DNA from: Gracilibacillus lacisalsi DSM 19029
GTDB taxonomy: Bacteria > Bacillota > Bacilli > Bacillales > Amphibacillaceae
Reading direction: 5' to 3'
NCBI RefSeq assembly: GCF_000377765.1
Contig: NZ_KB898677.1
Coordinates: 48,270-88,046 of the forward strand
Length of the DNA: 39,777 nt
Shown here piece after piece: positions 26,748-35,964 of the stretch. A program made the translations under genes and the position numbers. Under the pieces are notes generated by a model, which was given only the letters and a program-made list of their open reading frames with translations, ran no database searches and was not told where the DNA came from. Numbering within the stretch: position 1 is the first letter of the stretch; the number at the start of each line of letters is the position of its first letter.

Positions 26748-28091
26748 ATGAAGAAAAGTTTACTCATTTTACTTTTAGGTTTATTGTCTGTAGCTTTAGT
26801 AGCTTGTGGCGGAGGCGGAGATGATGATTCCGCTGGTGAAGCAGAAGAAGTAGAAGTAATTGGTGAAGATATTGAAGATGCAACAGAAATAACATTTTGG
26901 ACATTCGTAGGACAACACGTTGATCTTTACAGTGATGCAGCAGAACGATGGAATGAAGAAAATCCAGATCGAGCAATTAAATTAGTTGCAGAAACGTATC
27001 CGTTTGAGCAAATGCACAACAATTTATTGTTAGCGATTCAATCTGGTCAAGGTGGTCCGGATATTGCTGATATCGAAATTGGACAATTCCCGAACTATTT
27101 ACAAGGGGAAGTTCAGTTAGAGCCATTGAATGAATATGTAGAGCCAGTATTAGAGAATGCGGTAACATCAAGATTTGAAAACTATGCTAAAGATGGAAAC
27201 TACTATGGTGTACCTACACACGTTGGTGCAACAGTAATGTTCTATAACACAGAAATTATGGATGAAGCTGGAGTAGACATTGATGCAATTGAAACATGGG
27301 ATGACTTCGTAGCAGCTGGTGAACAAGTGGTAGCAAACACAGATTCCATGATGTGGAATGTCGGAACAGAGGATTGGTTAATGGATATGTGGCCAATGAT
27401 TTCACAACAAGATTCCGATGCGTTTGATGAAAATGGTGAGTTAACATTAGATAATCAAACAAATATTGATACTCTACAATTCTTGCAAGATGTTATTTAT
27501 GAACATGAAATCGCTGAAGTAACACCAGGTGGTATGAATCAATCAGAAGAGTTTTATGGATACTTCTCAGATGGAGGATCAGCTTCCATTTTAGCTCCAT
27601 TATGGTATATGGGAAGATTCTTGGATAATATGCCTGATTTAGAAGGTAAAATTGCAATTCGTCCGATGCCAGCGTGGGAAGAAGGCGGAAAACGCTCTGC
27701 TGGTATGGGTGGAACAGGTACAGTTGTAACAAATCAATCTGAAGATGTAGAACTAGCAAAAGAATTTTTAGCATACGCTAAGCTTAGTGAAGAAGGTAAT
27801 ATTAACCTTTGGACAGTGTTAGGATTTGATCCACCACGTTGGGACACTTGGGAAAGTGAAGAAGTGCAAGCAGATAACAAATATTATGATTACTTCGGAG
27901 ATGGAATCTTTGACATGCTTCTAGAAGTGCGAGATGACATCAATCAGTTGAACTTTACGGAGAATACACCAGATGTAATCAGTGAGTTCCATACAAATGT
28001 AACACAGCAAACGATCCGAAATGATTCTCAAACTCCGCAAGAAGCACTTGAACAAGCTGCAGACGCAGTAAGGTCAGAAATGGATCAATAA
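26748..28091 (+). CDS. Sugar ABC transporter substrate-binding lipoprotein
   Basis: An extracellular solute-binding protein of family 1 (MalE/UgpB type). The chosen ATG at 26748 (447 residues) has AGGGGG 9 bases upstream and opens with a lipoprotein signal ending LVAC, with Cys20. A Gly/Asp-rich linker follows, then the mature binding domain from ITFWTFVGQH. The C-terminal part has the family's KEFLAYAKLSEEGN region. It is very acidic, as often in halotolerant species. The exact sugar cannot be read. Confidence 0.92.
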   Translation: MKKSLLILLLGLLSVALVACGGGGDDDSAGEAEEVEVIGEDIEDATEITFWTFVGQHVDLYSDAAERWNEENPDRAIKLVAETYPFEQMHNNLLLAIQSGQGGPDIADIEIGQFPNYLQGEVQLEPLNEYVEPVLENAVTSRFENYAKDGNYYGVPTHVGATVMFYNTEIMDEAGVDIDAIETWDDFVAAGEQVVANTDSMMWNVGTEDWLMDMWPMISQQDSDAFDENGELTLDNQTNIDTLQFLQDVIYEHEIAEVTPGGMNQSEEFYGYFSDGGSASILAPLWYMGRFLDNMPDLEGKIAIRPMPAWEEGGKRSAGMGGTGTVVTNQSEDVELAKEFLAYAKLSEEGNINLWTVLGFDPPRWDTWESEEVQADNKYYDYFGDGIFDMLLEVRDDINQLNFTENTPDVISEFHTNVTQQTIRNDSQTPQEALEQAADAVRSEMDQ

Positions 28092-28110
28092 TATGTTTCA
28101 CTAACATTTT

Positions 28111-28144
28111 AGGAGACAGATTAGGTTAGAAAAATCTGTCTCCT
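28111..28144 (+). terminator. Intercistronic hairpin after the binding-protein gene
   Basis: AGGAGACAGATT (28111-28122) pairs perfectly with AATCTGTCTCCT (28133-28144). It has no T-run and sits in the gap between the binding protein and the first permease. It probably stabilises the upstream mRNA so that the binding protein is made in excess. Confidence 0.65.
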
Positions 28145-28174
28145 AAATTAGATAAATCAAAAGGAGGTAATATC

Positions 28175-29131
28175 GTGTCATCTCCAGGTCAAGGATCTCA
28201 TACAAGTGCTAGCTTAGAAAAAACAGCATATAAGGAACCGAACAAGTTTTTAAGATTCTTAAATTCAAAAAAAGTAGTTCCTTATATTTTTGTTTCACCA
28301 TTTATTTTGTCTTTTTTAATTTTAACTCTTTATCCCGCTATTCACGGGATTATCATGAGTTTTCAAAGTATCTTACCAGGACAAGTTGAATTTATTGGAT
28401 TAAGAAACTATGAACGGGTATTTAATCCGAATTTCTATAAAGCGTTATCCAATACAACGATCTATGTAATACTGACCGTTATTATCTTAACGCTTGTTCC
28501 AATGCTTTTAGCCATATTACTAAACTCTAAATTAGTAAAATTTAAAACGATTTTTAGAGCCTCTATTTTCATTCCAGCTTTAACTTCAACCATTGTTGGT
28601 GGTATGATTTTCAGGTTAATGTTTAGTGAGGCAGATTCATCTGTAGCTAATCAAATTGTAAACTTTTTAGGAATGGAATCGATTGACTGGCGCTACAATG
28701 CTTGGTCTGCGATGTTCCTAATGGTGATCTTAGCTTCATGGCGCTGGATTGGTGTCAATGTCTTATATTTCTTAGCACAGCTTCAAAATATATCCGATGA
28801 ATTATACGAAGCAGCGGATATTGATGGTGCTAGTGCATTTCAGAAATTAAGATATATTACCATTCCACACTTAAAACCGATTACGATTTTTGTTAGTACA
28901 ATTACGATCATTAATGGATTTAGAATGTTTGAAGAAAGTTTCGTCTTCTGGGAAACAAGTTCACCAGGGAATATCGGTTTAACGGTAGTAGGTTACATCT
29001 ATCAACAAGGGATCGGGCAAAACGATATGGGATTCGGTTCTGCTATCGGAGTTGTCCTCATGTTAATAATCTTTGTTATTAGTATTATTAACTTAATAGC
29101 AACAGGTACGTTCAAACGAGGTGATGAATAA
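28175..29131 (+). CDS. Sugar ABC transporter permease, MalF type
   Basis: A 318-residue inner-membrane permease with six predicted transmembrane helices and an N-terminal cytoplasmic tail. The EAA loop that contacts the ATPase reads YEAADIDGASAFQKLRYI then IPHLKP. The start is a GTG with AAGGAGG 7 bases upstream. Its last base overlaps the next start (TAATG). No ATPase gene accompanies it, so a shared MsmX-type ATPase encoded elsewhere is presumed. Confidence 0.94.
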   Translation: MSSPGQGSHTSASLEKTAYKEPNKFLRFLNSKKVVPYIFVSPFILSFLILTLYPAIHGIIMSFQSILPGQVEFIGLRNYERVFNPNFYKALSNTTIYVILTVIILTLVPMLLAILLNSKLVKFKTIFRASIFIPALTSTIVGGMIFRLMFSEADSSVANQIVNFLGMESIDWRYNAWSAMFLMVILASWRWIGVNVLYFLAQLQNISDELYEAADIDGASAFQKLRYITIPHLKPITIFVSTITIINGFRMFEESFVFWETSSPGNIGLTVVGYIYQQGIGQNDMGFGSAIGVVLMLIIFVISIINLIATGTFKRGDE

Positions 29132-29973
29132 TGGATACCAACAAGAAAAATAGTGGATTGACGTGGGTAGCCACTGTTGGGTTTGCGCTCATCTCATTAA
29201 TCATATTATTTCCGATTATTGGATTGTTGATTTCGTCCTTTCGACCATCATCAGATCTAATGCGAGATGGCATTACATTTAGTATTGATTTTAGTCAATT
29301 AAACATGGATAACTATATGTATATCTTCCAACAAGCTGCTTCTTATTGGAGCTGGTATGGGAACAGTTTAATTATTTCGGCGTTGACAATTGTACTATCT
29401 TTATTCTTTTCGTCGATGGTTGGTTATGCGTTAGCTGTTTACGATTTTAAAGGAAGAAACTTATTCTTCGTATTAGTATTATTGATTTTAATGATTCCGT
29501 TTGAGATACTAATGCTTCCTTTATATCAAATGATGGTAGGTGCACAGTTAGTGGACAGTTATTTTGCGGTAGTTCTTCCGTTAATCGTCGCGCCTGTTGC
29601 AGTATTCTTCTTCCGGCAATATGCTACAGGTCTGCCAACAGCGTTGATGGACGCAGCTAGGATAGATGGAAGTACTGAATACGGGATATACTTTAAGATT
29701 ATGCTTCCGTTAATGGGGCCTTCGCTGGCAGCAATGGCGATTTTGCAAGGACTAGCTAGTTGGAACAACTTCCTATGGCCGTTGCTTGTATTGCGTTCAA
29801 ATGATATGTTTACACTTCCGATTGGGTTAGCAACACTACTAACTCCATATGGGAATAACTATGATATCTTAATCGCGGGATCTGTTTTAACTATTATTCC
29901 AATCGTTATTTTGTTTATTTTCTTCCAACGTTACTTTGTTGCAGGATTAACGTCTGGCGGTGTAAAAGGATAA
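29131..29973 (+). CDS. Sugar ABC transporter permease, MalG type
   Basis: A 280-residue permease with six transmembrane helices, pairing with the MalF-type gene just upstream. The EAA loop is MDAARIDGSTEYGIYFKI followed by LPLMGP. Translation is coupled through the one-base overlap. A strong terminator follows the gene. The C-terminal QRYFVAGLTSGGVKG is typical of carbohydrate permeases of this class. Confidence 0.94.
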   Translation: MDTNKKNSGLTWVATVGFALISLIILFPIIGLLISSFRPSSDLMRDGITFSIDFSQLNMDNYMYIFQQAASYWSWYGNSLIISALTIVLSLFFSSMVGYALAVYDFKGRNLFFVLVLLILMIPFEILMLPLYQMMVGAQLVDSYFAVVLPLIVAPVAVFFFRQYATGLPTALMDAARIDGSTEYGIYFKIMLPLMGPSLAAMAILQGLASWNNFLWPLLVLRSNDMFTLPIGLATLLTPYGNNYDILIAGSVLTIIPIVILFIFFQRYFVAGLTSGGVKG

Positions 29974-29991
29974 CAGATTGTCTACTAGTTG

Positions 29992-30029
29992 AAAGCCATA
30001 GTATGCTACGAAGACTATGGCTTTTTTTT
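29992..30029 (+). terminator. Terminator after the permease genes
   Basis: AAAGCCATAG (29992-30001) pairs perfectly with CTATGGCTTT (30015-30024), followed by a run of eight Ts. Confidence 0.9.
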
Positions 30030-30071
30030 CGTGTTATAATAGTAGTAAAGTGTAGAAGGATGGCTTAAATC

Positions 30072-30683
30072 ATGAACGGCAAATTTATAACAACAACATT
30101 AGATAAAGTATTTGTATGGACAACTAAATTAGCATTATTAAATATACTTTGGATCGCTTTTACCTTAATAGGGTTAGGTGTTCTCGGTGTGTTTCCAGCA
30201 ACAGCTGCAGCACTTGGAGTAGTTAGAAAGTGGTTAATGGGTGATAAGGATATCCATATTTGGTCGACTTTTAAAAAGGTATACAAAGAAGAATTTAAGT
30301 ACGCGAATATGATCGGGTGGATTCTTGCAATTATTGGCTTTTTGTTCTATTTAAATTTTGAGGTCATTAGCAGTTCCCAGGAAGAGATACTATTTGTTGT
30401 CCCATTTATCTTCTACTTCCTTTTATTTCTTTATTTCACTATGGTAATCTGGGCATTTCCGCTTATTGTTCATAACTATGCTTCTGTTATTCAACAATTA
30501 AAAAATGCCTTAATTATTGGAATATCCAAAATCCATATTACGATTACAATCATGTTACTGATGTTTTCCACTATGTTTTTTTCGTTGGAATTTCCGGTGC
30601 TTTTAGTTTTTTTTACTTTTAGTTTACTGGCGCTGATTTGGATGTGGCTAACCCTTCGAGTGTTTGTGAAGGTTTTCCAGTAG
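30072..30683 (+). CDS. YesL-like membrane protein (DUF624)
   Basis: A 203-residue integral membrane protein with about four to five hydrophobic helices and the family start MNGKF. The block GVFPATAAALGVVRKWLMGDKDIHIW is characteristic of DUF624; its core is FPATAAALGVVRKW. Members are often found beside carbohydrate ABC transporters, but their role is unknown. A TATAAT at 30035-30040 and the terminator before it suggest its own transcript. GAAGGA is 11 bases upstream of the ATG. Confidence 0.85.
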   Translation: MNGKFITTTLDKVFVWTTKLALLNILWIAFTLIGLGVLGVFPATAAALGVVRKWLMGDKDIHIWSTFKKVYKEEFKYANMIGWILAIIGFLFYLNFEVISSSQEEILFVVPFIFYFLLFLYFTMVIWAFPLIVHNYASVIQQLKNALIIGISKIHITITIMLLMFSTMFFSLEFPVLLVFFTFSLLALIWMWLTLRVFVKVFQ

Positions 30684-30744
30684 TGTAAAGAATAAAACGG
30701 TTATGGGTGAAGTTAATATGGAAGAAATTAGATGTTGTTTTCGA

Positions 30745-30773
30745 TTGCATTTTCTCTAAAAAAAGGTTATACT
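30745..30773 (+). promoter_or_regulatory. Sigma-A promoter of the SRP RNA gene
   Basis: TTGCAT (30745-30750) and TATACT (30768-30773) are 17 bases apart. Transcription from here would give a 5' leader of about 40 bases before the mature RNA, like the precursor known in B. subtilis. Confidence 0.75.
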
Positions 30774-30819
30774 AATATTTGCGCTTTTAAATTGGGCGCA
30801 ATTGAATATGTTAGTAAAT

Positions 30820-31092
30820 TTGCCGTGCTAGGTGGGGAGGTAGCGGTGCCCTGTACTCGCAATCCGCTATAGCGAGACTGAATGCCTTGCTGAGGTGCCA
30901 TCACTTTAAGGTCTGCCTTAAGGGAGTAGTGTTGACACTCGGGTCCTGCGCAACAGGAACTTGTGAACCATGTCAGGTCCGGAAGGAAGCAGCATTAAGC
31001 GAATCCTCCTGTGTGCCGCAGGGAAGCCTGGGTCGAGCTATCAACTTGAGTAACGCTTGAGGTGATGTCATCGAAGCTTGGTGCACGGCGTT
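30820..31092 (+). ncRNA. ffs: Signal recognition particle RNA, large Bacillus type (scRNA)
   Basis: The roughly 273-base RNA closely matches the 271-base B. subtilis scr RNA in length. The ends pair as GCCGTG (30822-30827) with CACGGC (31084-31089). Domain IV with the Ffh-binding loop reads GTCAGGTCCGGAAGGAAGCA from 30972, with the GGAA tetraloop. The 5' Alu-type domain is present, as expected for Bacillus. A promoter precedes and a terminator follows. dnaX is the next gene, as in B. subtilis. Confidence 0.97.
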
Positions 31093-31108
31093 AAATAAAA
31101 AAGATTCA

Positions 31109-31137
31109 ACCTCTTGTAATTATACAAGAGGTTTTTG
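31109..31137 (+). terminator. Terminator of the SRP RNA gene
   Basis: ACCTCTTGTA (31109-31118) pairs with TACAAGAGGT (31123-31132), followed by Ts. Confidence 0.88.
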
Positions 31138-31356
31138 TTATATTAGAGGTTGAATGTAAAGTGTCAGAGATGGCCACTAATTCAAGGTTTTAAGTTTCTT
31201 TTACAGACCATATGGACAGAAAGGTTGAAATAGCGTCCATAAGTTTGATCAAAGATCAGATAAACGTTCCACTCAATTATTACTCGTTTTTCGAGCTTGG
31301 ATTTGATACAATAAAATGAGGAAGAAATCGATGATTATTAGTAAAGGGGATCAGTT

Positions 31357-33060
31357 ATGGGCTATCAAGCATTATATCGTGTCTGGCGTCCAAAGAATTT
31401 CGAAGATGTAGTAGGACAAGTACATATTACTCGTACCTTACAAAATGCGATCATGCAAGATAAGTTTACCCATGCTTACCTTTTTTCAGGTCCCCGAGGT
31501 ACGGGAAAAACAAGTGCGGCTAAGATATTTGCCAAAGCAGTTAACTGTCAGAATGGGCCATCCTTAGAGCCATGTAATCAATGTGATGCATGTATTGGGA
31601 TTCAGGATGGCTCCATTTCAGATGTGGTAGAAATTGATGCAGCTTCTAATAATGGTGTTGAACAGATCAGGGATATTCGTGACAAAGTAAAATATGCCCC
31701 AAGTGCGGTAACGTATAAAGTGTATATTATTGATGAAGTTCATATGCTATCCATTGGTGCGTTTAATGCGTTGTTAAAGACATTAGAAGAACCACCTAAA
31801 CACGTTATCTTTGTGTTAGCGACAACGGAGCCACATAAAATTCCGTTAACCATTATCTCGAGATGCCAACGATTTGATTTTAAACGAATCGCTCAATCGG
31901 CTATGGTTGATCGTATGAAGAAGATTATTGAAGCGGAAGAAATTGCTGTGACAGAGGAAGCGTTAGAGGCGGTTGCCCTATCTGCTGAAGGTGGTATGCG
32001 TGATGCGTTGAGTTTGTTAGATCAAGCTATTTCTTATAGTGAAGATCAAGTAACAATTGATGACGTACTCGCTGTAACTGGATCTGTTTCACAAGCTAAA
32101 TTGGCAAAAGTCGTCAGTGCGATGCATACAAATGAAGTGAAAGCAACATTACTGGAGATTGACGGGATGATCCAGGAAGGTAAGGATCCTGGTCGTTTTG
32201 TTTTTGATCTTATCTACTATTTGCGTGATATATTGTTATATCAGACGGCCCCATCTCTCGAAAATGTACTGGAGCGGGCAATTGTTGATGAGTCTTTTAA
32301 AGAATTATCAGGAAAGCTTGATGCTGAATGGATTCAAATAGCAATCAAAGAATTAAATCAATGTCAGCAGGAAATTAAGTGGACGAATAGTCCAAAAGTT
32401 TTTATTGAAGTAGCCGTATTAAAAATCTGCAATCAAGAAACTGGTGCAAAAACAGATGTTGCTTCAATGCCTGCAGTAGAACAGTTAAATGAAAAGATTC
32501 GAAAATTAGAACAGCAACTGACGAACATTCAGAAACAACCAAGTCAAGCTGCACAAACGGAAAGAAAGCAGCCTGCGCCGAAACGAAGTACATCAACGAA
32601 CCGTAATGGTTATAAAGTACCTTATGACAGAATTAGACATGTTTTGAATGACGCTTCTAAGGCTGCGATTCAAAAAGTTAGATTGCAGTGGCCTGCTTTC
32701 ATGGATGCTTTAAAGAAACAAAGTGCCCCGGCACATGCGACCATACAAAATAGTAAGCCGAGTGCAGCGTCAGAAGATATAATTATTATTGCTTTTCGAT
32801 ATGAAATTCACTGTTCACTTGCATTAGAGCATAAACAAACGATAGAATTAATGTTATCTGAGGCTATCGGGCAGAATGTATCTTTTATTCCAATTCCAGA
32901 AGCTGAATGGACTAGTTTACGTGAAGAATATGTTCGTAAACAAAAACAACAAGATGACGGTGCGGATGAATCGGATAGCTCTTCATCAGAAGAAGAAGAT
33001 CCGGTAGTAGATGCTGCCAGGGAGTTAGTCGGTGATGACTTATTAGAAATACATGATTAA
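31357..33060 (+). CDS. dnaX: DNA polymerase III subunit gamma/tau
   Basis: The ATPase of the clamp loader, which loads the sliding clamp and holds the polymerase cores. The 567-residue protein has Walker A GPRGTGKT (45-52), the four-Cys zinc site (Cys64, 73, 76, 79), Walker B with DEVHML, and the sensor SRC motif. A Lys/Gln/Ala-rich linker (about 370-420) and a divergent C-terminal tau region end in an acidic Ser/Glu tail. AAAGGGGATC precedes the ATG. It heads dnaX-ebfC-recR. Confidence 0.97.
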   Translation: MGYQALYRVWRPKNFEDVVGQVHITRTLQNAIMQDKFTHAYLFSGPRGTGKTSAAKIFAKAVNCQNGPSLEPCNQCDACIGIQDGSISDVVEIDAASNNGVEQIRDIRDKVKYAPSAVTYKVYIIDEVHMLSIGAFNALLKTLEEPPKHVIFVLATTEPHKIPLTIISRCQRFDFKRIAQSAMVDRMKKIIEAEEIAVTEEALEAVALSAEGGMRDALSLLDQAISYSEDQVTIDDVLAVTGSVSQAKLAKVVSAMHTNEVKATLLEIDGMIQEGKDPGRFVFDLIYYLRDILLYQTAPSLENVLERAIVDESFKELSGKLDAEWIQIAIKELNQCQQEIKWTNSPKVFIEVAVLKICNQETGAKTDVASMPAVEQLNEKIRKLEQQLTNIQKQPSQAAQTERKQPAPKRSTSTNRNGYKVPYDRIRHVLNDASKAAIQKVRLQWPAFMDALKKQSAPAHATIQNSKPSAASEDIIIIAFRYEIHCSLALEHKQTIELMLSEAIGQNVSFIPIPEAEWTSLREEYVRKQKQQDDGADESDSSSSEEEDPVVDAARELVGDDLLEIHD

Positions 33061-33089
33061 AAAATAGATCTATATTAGGAGGGTTTTCC

Positions 33090-33413
33090 ATGCGTGGTGG
33101 AGGAAACATGAATAAAATGATGAAACAAATGCAGAAAATGCAAAAGGATATGATGAAAGCTCAAGAAGAGTTACAAGAAATGACGTTTGAAGCTACCGCT
33201 GGTGGTGGAATGGTAAAAGTAGTAGCGAATGGAAAGAAGGAAATTACCGATATTGAAATCAAGGAAGAAGTAGTAGATCCAGATGATATCGAAATGCTAC
33301 AAGACCTTATTTTAGCAGCAACAAATGAAGTGCTTAAAGAAGTAGAAGATAAAACAAATGATACGATGGGCAAATTTACTAAAGGATTAAATTTACCTGG
33401 AGGCATGTTCTAG
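33090..33413 (+). CDS. ebfC: Nucleoid-associated protein, YbaB/EbfC family
   Basis: A small DNA-binding dimer. The 107-residue protein has a Met/Lys-rich N-terminal helix ([20 protein letters not shown]) and the family core [24 protein letters not shown] lies 7 bases before the ATG. It lies between dnaX and recR, the arrangement conserved across bacteria, and B. subtilis calls it yaaK. Confidence 0.95.
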   Translation: MRGGGNMNKMMKQMQKMQKDMMKAQEELQEMTFEATAGGGMVKVVANGKKEITDIEIKEEVVDPDDIEMLQDLILAATNEVLKEVEDKTNDTMGKFTKGLNLPGGMF

Positions 33414-33423
33414 GAGGGTTCTC

Positions 33424-34020
33424 ATGTATTATCCCGAACCGATATCAAAGCTGATTGACAGCTTTACCAAACTGCCAGGAATCGGTCCAAAAACTGCCGT
33501 TCGCCTGGCTTTTTTTGTCTTAAATATGAAAGAAGATGATGTGTTGGACTTTGCAAAAGCGCTCGCCAACGCAAAGCGTGAATTGACACATTGCAGTACA
33601 TGTGGGCATATTACAGATCAGGATCCGTGTGCCATTTGTCAGGATGATATGCGTGACCAGTCTTTAATATGTGTTGTGCAAGATCCAAAAGATGTCATTG
33701 CAATGGAAAAAATGAAAGAATTCAATGGTAAGTATCATGTCTTACATGGTGCGATATCTCCAATGGATGGGATTGGTCCGGAAGATATTAATGTACCATC
33801 ATTGATTAACCGATTAAAAGATGAAGGAATAAAAGAATTAATTTTAGCAACGAACCCAAATATTGAAGGTGAAGCAACTGCGATGTATATCTCAAGATTG
33901 GTGAAGCCTTCGGGTATAAAAACTACACGAATTGCTCATGGTCTGCCAATGGGAGGGGATTTAGAGTATGCCGATGAGGTAACACTCTCCAAAGCATTAG
34001 AAGGCAGAAGAGAAGTGTAA
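33424..34020 (+). CDS. recR: Recombination mediator protein RecR
   Basis: Works with RecO and RecF to load RecA on gapped DNA. The 198-residue protein has the N-terminal helix-hairpin-helix ([14 protein letters not shown]), a four-Cys zinc finger (Cys57, 60, 69, 72) and a Toprim domain from [19 protein letters not shown] lies 6 bases upstream; the gap after ebfC is 10 bases, so they form one operon. Confidence 0.98.
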   Translation: MYYPEPISKLIDSFTKLPGIGPKTAVRLAFFVLNMKEDDVLDFAKALANAKRELTHCSTCGHITDQDPCAICQDDMRDQSLICVVQDPKDVIAMEKMKEFNGKYHVLHGAISPMDGIGPEDINVPSLINRLKDEGIKELILATNPNIEGEATAMYISRLVKPSGIKTTRIAHGLPMGGDLEYADEVTLSKALEGRREV

Positions 34021-34035
34021 TAGTAGGTGAAGAAT

Positions 34036-34251
34036 ATGTTTCGTTCCAAAAAAATAAAAAAAGCAGAACTAGATCAAGAATTTTTAGATAAAATATTTCA
34101 TTTGAAAAAGGAATGGAATTATTTAGAGGATATTTTGAATCGAAGCATTGAGCCGAGTGAACACGGTCAATTTGATTTAGCAATGACAAAGGCAAAGTAC
34201 TTTTATTTACTAAGAGAAGCTAAAGTGCGAAAATTATCTGCTATTAAATAG
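34036..34251 (+). CDS. yaaL: YaaL family protein (DUF2508)
   Basis: A small helical protein of unknown function conserved between recR and bofA in Bacillaceae. The 71-residue form starting MFRSKK is preferred, since AGGTGA lies 5 bases before it; an in-frame GTG three codons upstream is the alternative. The sequence is charged and coiled-coil-like, with the family's LKKEWNYLEDILNRSIEPSE block. Confidence 0.88.
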   Translation: MFRSKKIKKAELDQEFLDKIFHLKKEWNYLEDILNRSIEPSEHGQFDLAMTKAKYFYLLREAKVRKLSAIK

Positions 34252-34322
34252 TTTTGCTTCTATTTCTTGTTTTCTCTTCATATAGATAGAGTAATATTTT
34301 ATATGTTAAAGGGGACAAGTAT

Positions 34323-34583
34323 ATGAATTGGTGGATTATAGCAGGAATAGTTGTATTAATTGTCATTTTGCTAACGAAAGGAATTCCGGTGAATTTCGTT
34401 AAAGGTAGTGGGCAAGTTGTGATGAAAGTTACAGTTGGTGTTTTATTTCTGTTCTTCTTTAACTTGTTTGGTGCATCTTTTGGATTGCATATACCCATCA
34501 ATGTATTTACAGCGGTGATTGTCGGAATGTTAGGTATTCCAGGCATTGCTTGTTTAACTGCTATTAGTGTTTTTGTTATTTAA
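34323..34583 (+). CDS. bofA: Inhibitor of pro-sigma-K processing BofA
   Basis: A membrane protein of the mother cell that holds the SpoIVFB protease inactive until the forespore signals. The 86-residue protein has an N-terminal hydrophobic helix (3-18), a second segment (about 36-56) and a third C-terminal hydrophobic stretch containing the family block INVFTAVIVGMLGIPG. AAAGGGG precedes the ATG. The gene order yaaL-bofA is as in B. subtilis. A terminator follows. Confidence 0.93.
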   Translation: MNWWIIAGIVVLIVILLTKGIPVNFVKGSGQVVMKVTVGVLFLFFFNLFGASFGLHIPINVFTAVIVGMLGIPGIACLTAISVFVI

Positions 34584-34599
34584 TCATATGAATATTAGA

Positions 34600-34634
34600 A
34601 ATAACTCTTCTATTTAGGAAGGGTTATTTTTTTT
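34600..34634 (+). terminator. Terminator after bofA
   Basis: AATAACTCTTC (34600-34610) pairs with GAAGGGTTATT (34618-34628, one T-G pair), followed by eight Ts. Confidence 0.88.
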
Positions 34635-34678
34635 CTTCACATAATCCGTATACTGCGCAGTAACGAGGACAAGGAATT

Positions 34679-34888
34679 GCTCTCTTCCGTACTGAATTTA
34701 GATGAGTGCATAATCGTCGCTGCGGAAAAATACTCCCTTTCCGGGGGCACGGCCTCAGCTAACTTTGCAAAGAAAAACACTTGGTGAAGTGCCTTTCTTC
34801 ACCAAGTTAGCTGAAGCCGAGCCCATGGAAAGCGCAGTATTCTGCCGGAGCGTATGTGAGCACTCATCATTAATCAGAATGGAAGAAG
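34679..34888. repeat. Structured repeat, composite head-to-head copy
   Basis: Two 3' halves of the repeat face each other. 34778-34885 is in plus orientation and matches 178-285 with three differences. 34679-34770 is a more diverged 3' half in minus orientation, visible as TGCGGAAAAATACTCCCTTT and GGGCACGGCCTCAGCTAA. The normal 5' half is missing, so the whole is one long palindrome. It fills most of the 480-base gap between bofA and the next gene. Confidence 0.7.
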
Positions 34889-34989
34889 GCCTCACTCTAC
34901 AAAATTTTCATTACTTCACAGTAAGTATCTAAAGCGATAAGAGACGGAATGGGTTTGGTATTATACATGGAAAATTAATTATTTTGATA

Positions 34990-35019
34990 CGTATAGGTAT
35001 GGTTAAAATTAGTACACTA
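34990..35019 (+). promoter_or_regulatory. Possible sigma-G-like promoter of the acetyltransferase module
   Basis: CGTATA (34990-34995) and TACACTA (35013-35019) are 17 bases apart, matching the sigma-G pattern at five of six and five of seven positions. No good sigma-A pair was seen. The start codon is 45 bases downstream. Confidence 0.3.
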
Positions 35020-35064
35020 AGTTTTGGGTTTTAAGAGTAGTCGTAACAATAAAAGGAGGAACTA

Positions 35065-35919
35065 GTGTGTATGAAAATGTTACAAAAATCAGCTTATGAC
35101 CTCACCTTTTTTGGCCAACATATAACAGTAGAACCCACTAGCAGGCGAATAAAGGTATATCAACTCCCAATAGCAAAAAATATGGATACTTTTATGGATC
35201 GCTTGCAAAGGCTCTCAAGAGAAACCAATTGCGACAAATTAATTTTTTATGTATTACCTGATAACCAAGAGTTGATGAAGTCTTATAATGCTGATTATGA
35301 AGGTATGATTCAAGGTTTTTTTAATGGTGAAACAGCTCTAATTTATGCTATTTTTCTAAATTCTGATCGTAAACAATCAGTGGATTCAGAAGCAGAGAAA
35401 CAGGTCATGCAAAACATTAAAGAACGAATAAAAGAAGGCTTCACTTTTGGTCTGCCAGAAGGGTATTCGATGAAGTGGGCAGAAAAAAAAGATGCTCCTC
35501 AAATGGCATTGTTGTATAAAACCGTATTTAAATCTTATCCCACCCCTATGAATGATCCTGAATTTATTAAGGAAATGATGCAAAATCAGGTCTATTTCTC
35601 GATTATTGAGAAAGAAGGTTCTGTTGTCAGTGCTTGTTCAGCAGATGTATTGCCTGATTACCAATCAGCTGAACTATCTGATTGTGCAACATATCCAAAT
35701 CATCGCGGCAAACAGTTGTTATCCTACCAAGTATCTTGTTTGATACCAAGAGTAAAGCAATTAGGAATGAATGTATTATTTTCGTATTCACGTTCCGTAT
35801 CTGTAGGGATGAACTTAGTGAATGTGAAACATGGATTTCAATATGGAGGCAAAATGATTCGAAATAGTAATATTGCCGGAAGCATGGAAAATATGAATAT
35901 CTGGTACAAAATACTTTGA
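35065..35919 (+). CDS. GNAT acetyltransferase resembling beta-lysine N-acetyltransferase AblB
   Basis: A 284-residue acetyl-CoA-dependent N-acetyltransferase. The C-terminal GNAT domain (about 135-284) resembles AblB, which acetylates beta-lysine to the osmolyte N-epsilon-acetyl-beta-lysine. Matching blocks are FKSYPTPMNDPEFIKEMM (155-172), CATYPNHRGKQL (207-218) and NSNIAGSMENMNIWYKIL (267-284). The acetyl-CoA loop has Gln217 where Gly or Ala is usual. The partner ablA (lysine 2,3-aminomutase) is absent, so the substrate may differ. Start: GTG at 35065, 5 bases after AGGAGG, or ATG two codons later. It precedes the ATP-grasp gene by 45 bases. Confidence 0.75.
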   Translation: MCMKMLQKSAYDLTFFGQHITVEPTSRRIKVYQLPIAKNMDTFMDRLQRLSRETNCDKLIFYVLPDNQELMKSYNADYEGMIQGFFNGETALIYAIFLNSDRKQSVDSEAEKQVMQNIKERIKEGFTFGLPEGYSMKWAEKKDAPQMALLYKTVFKSYPTPMNDPEFIKEMMQNQVYFSIIEKEGSVVSACSADVLPDYQSAELSDCATYPNHRGKQLLSYQVSCLIPRVKQLGMNVLFSYSRSVSVGMNLVNVKHGFQYGGKMIRNSNIAGSMENMNIWYKIL

Positions 35920-35964
35920 TATCTAACACTCATCATAGAAGAGACAGAAAGGAAAGGGTTAAAG

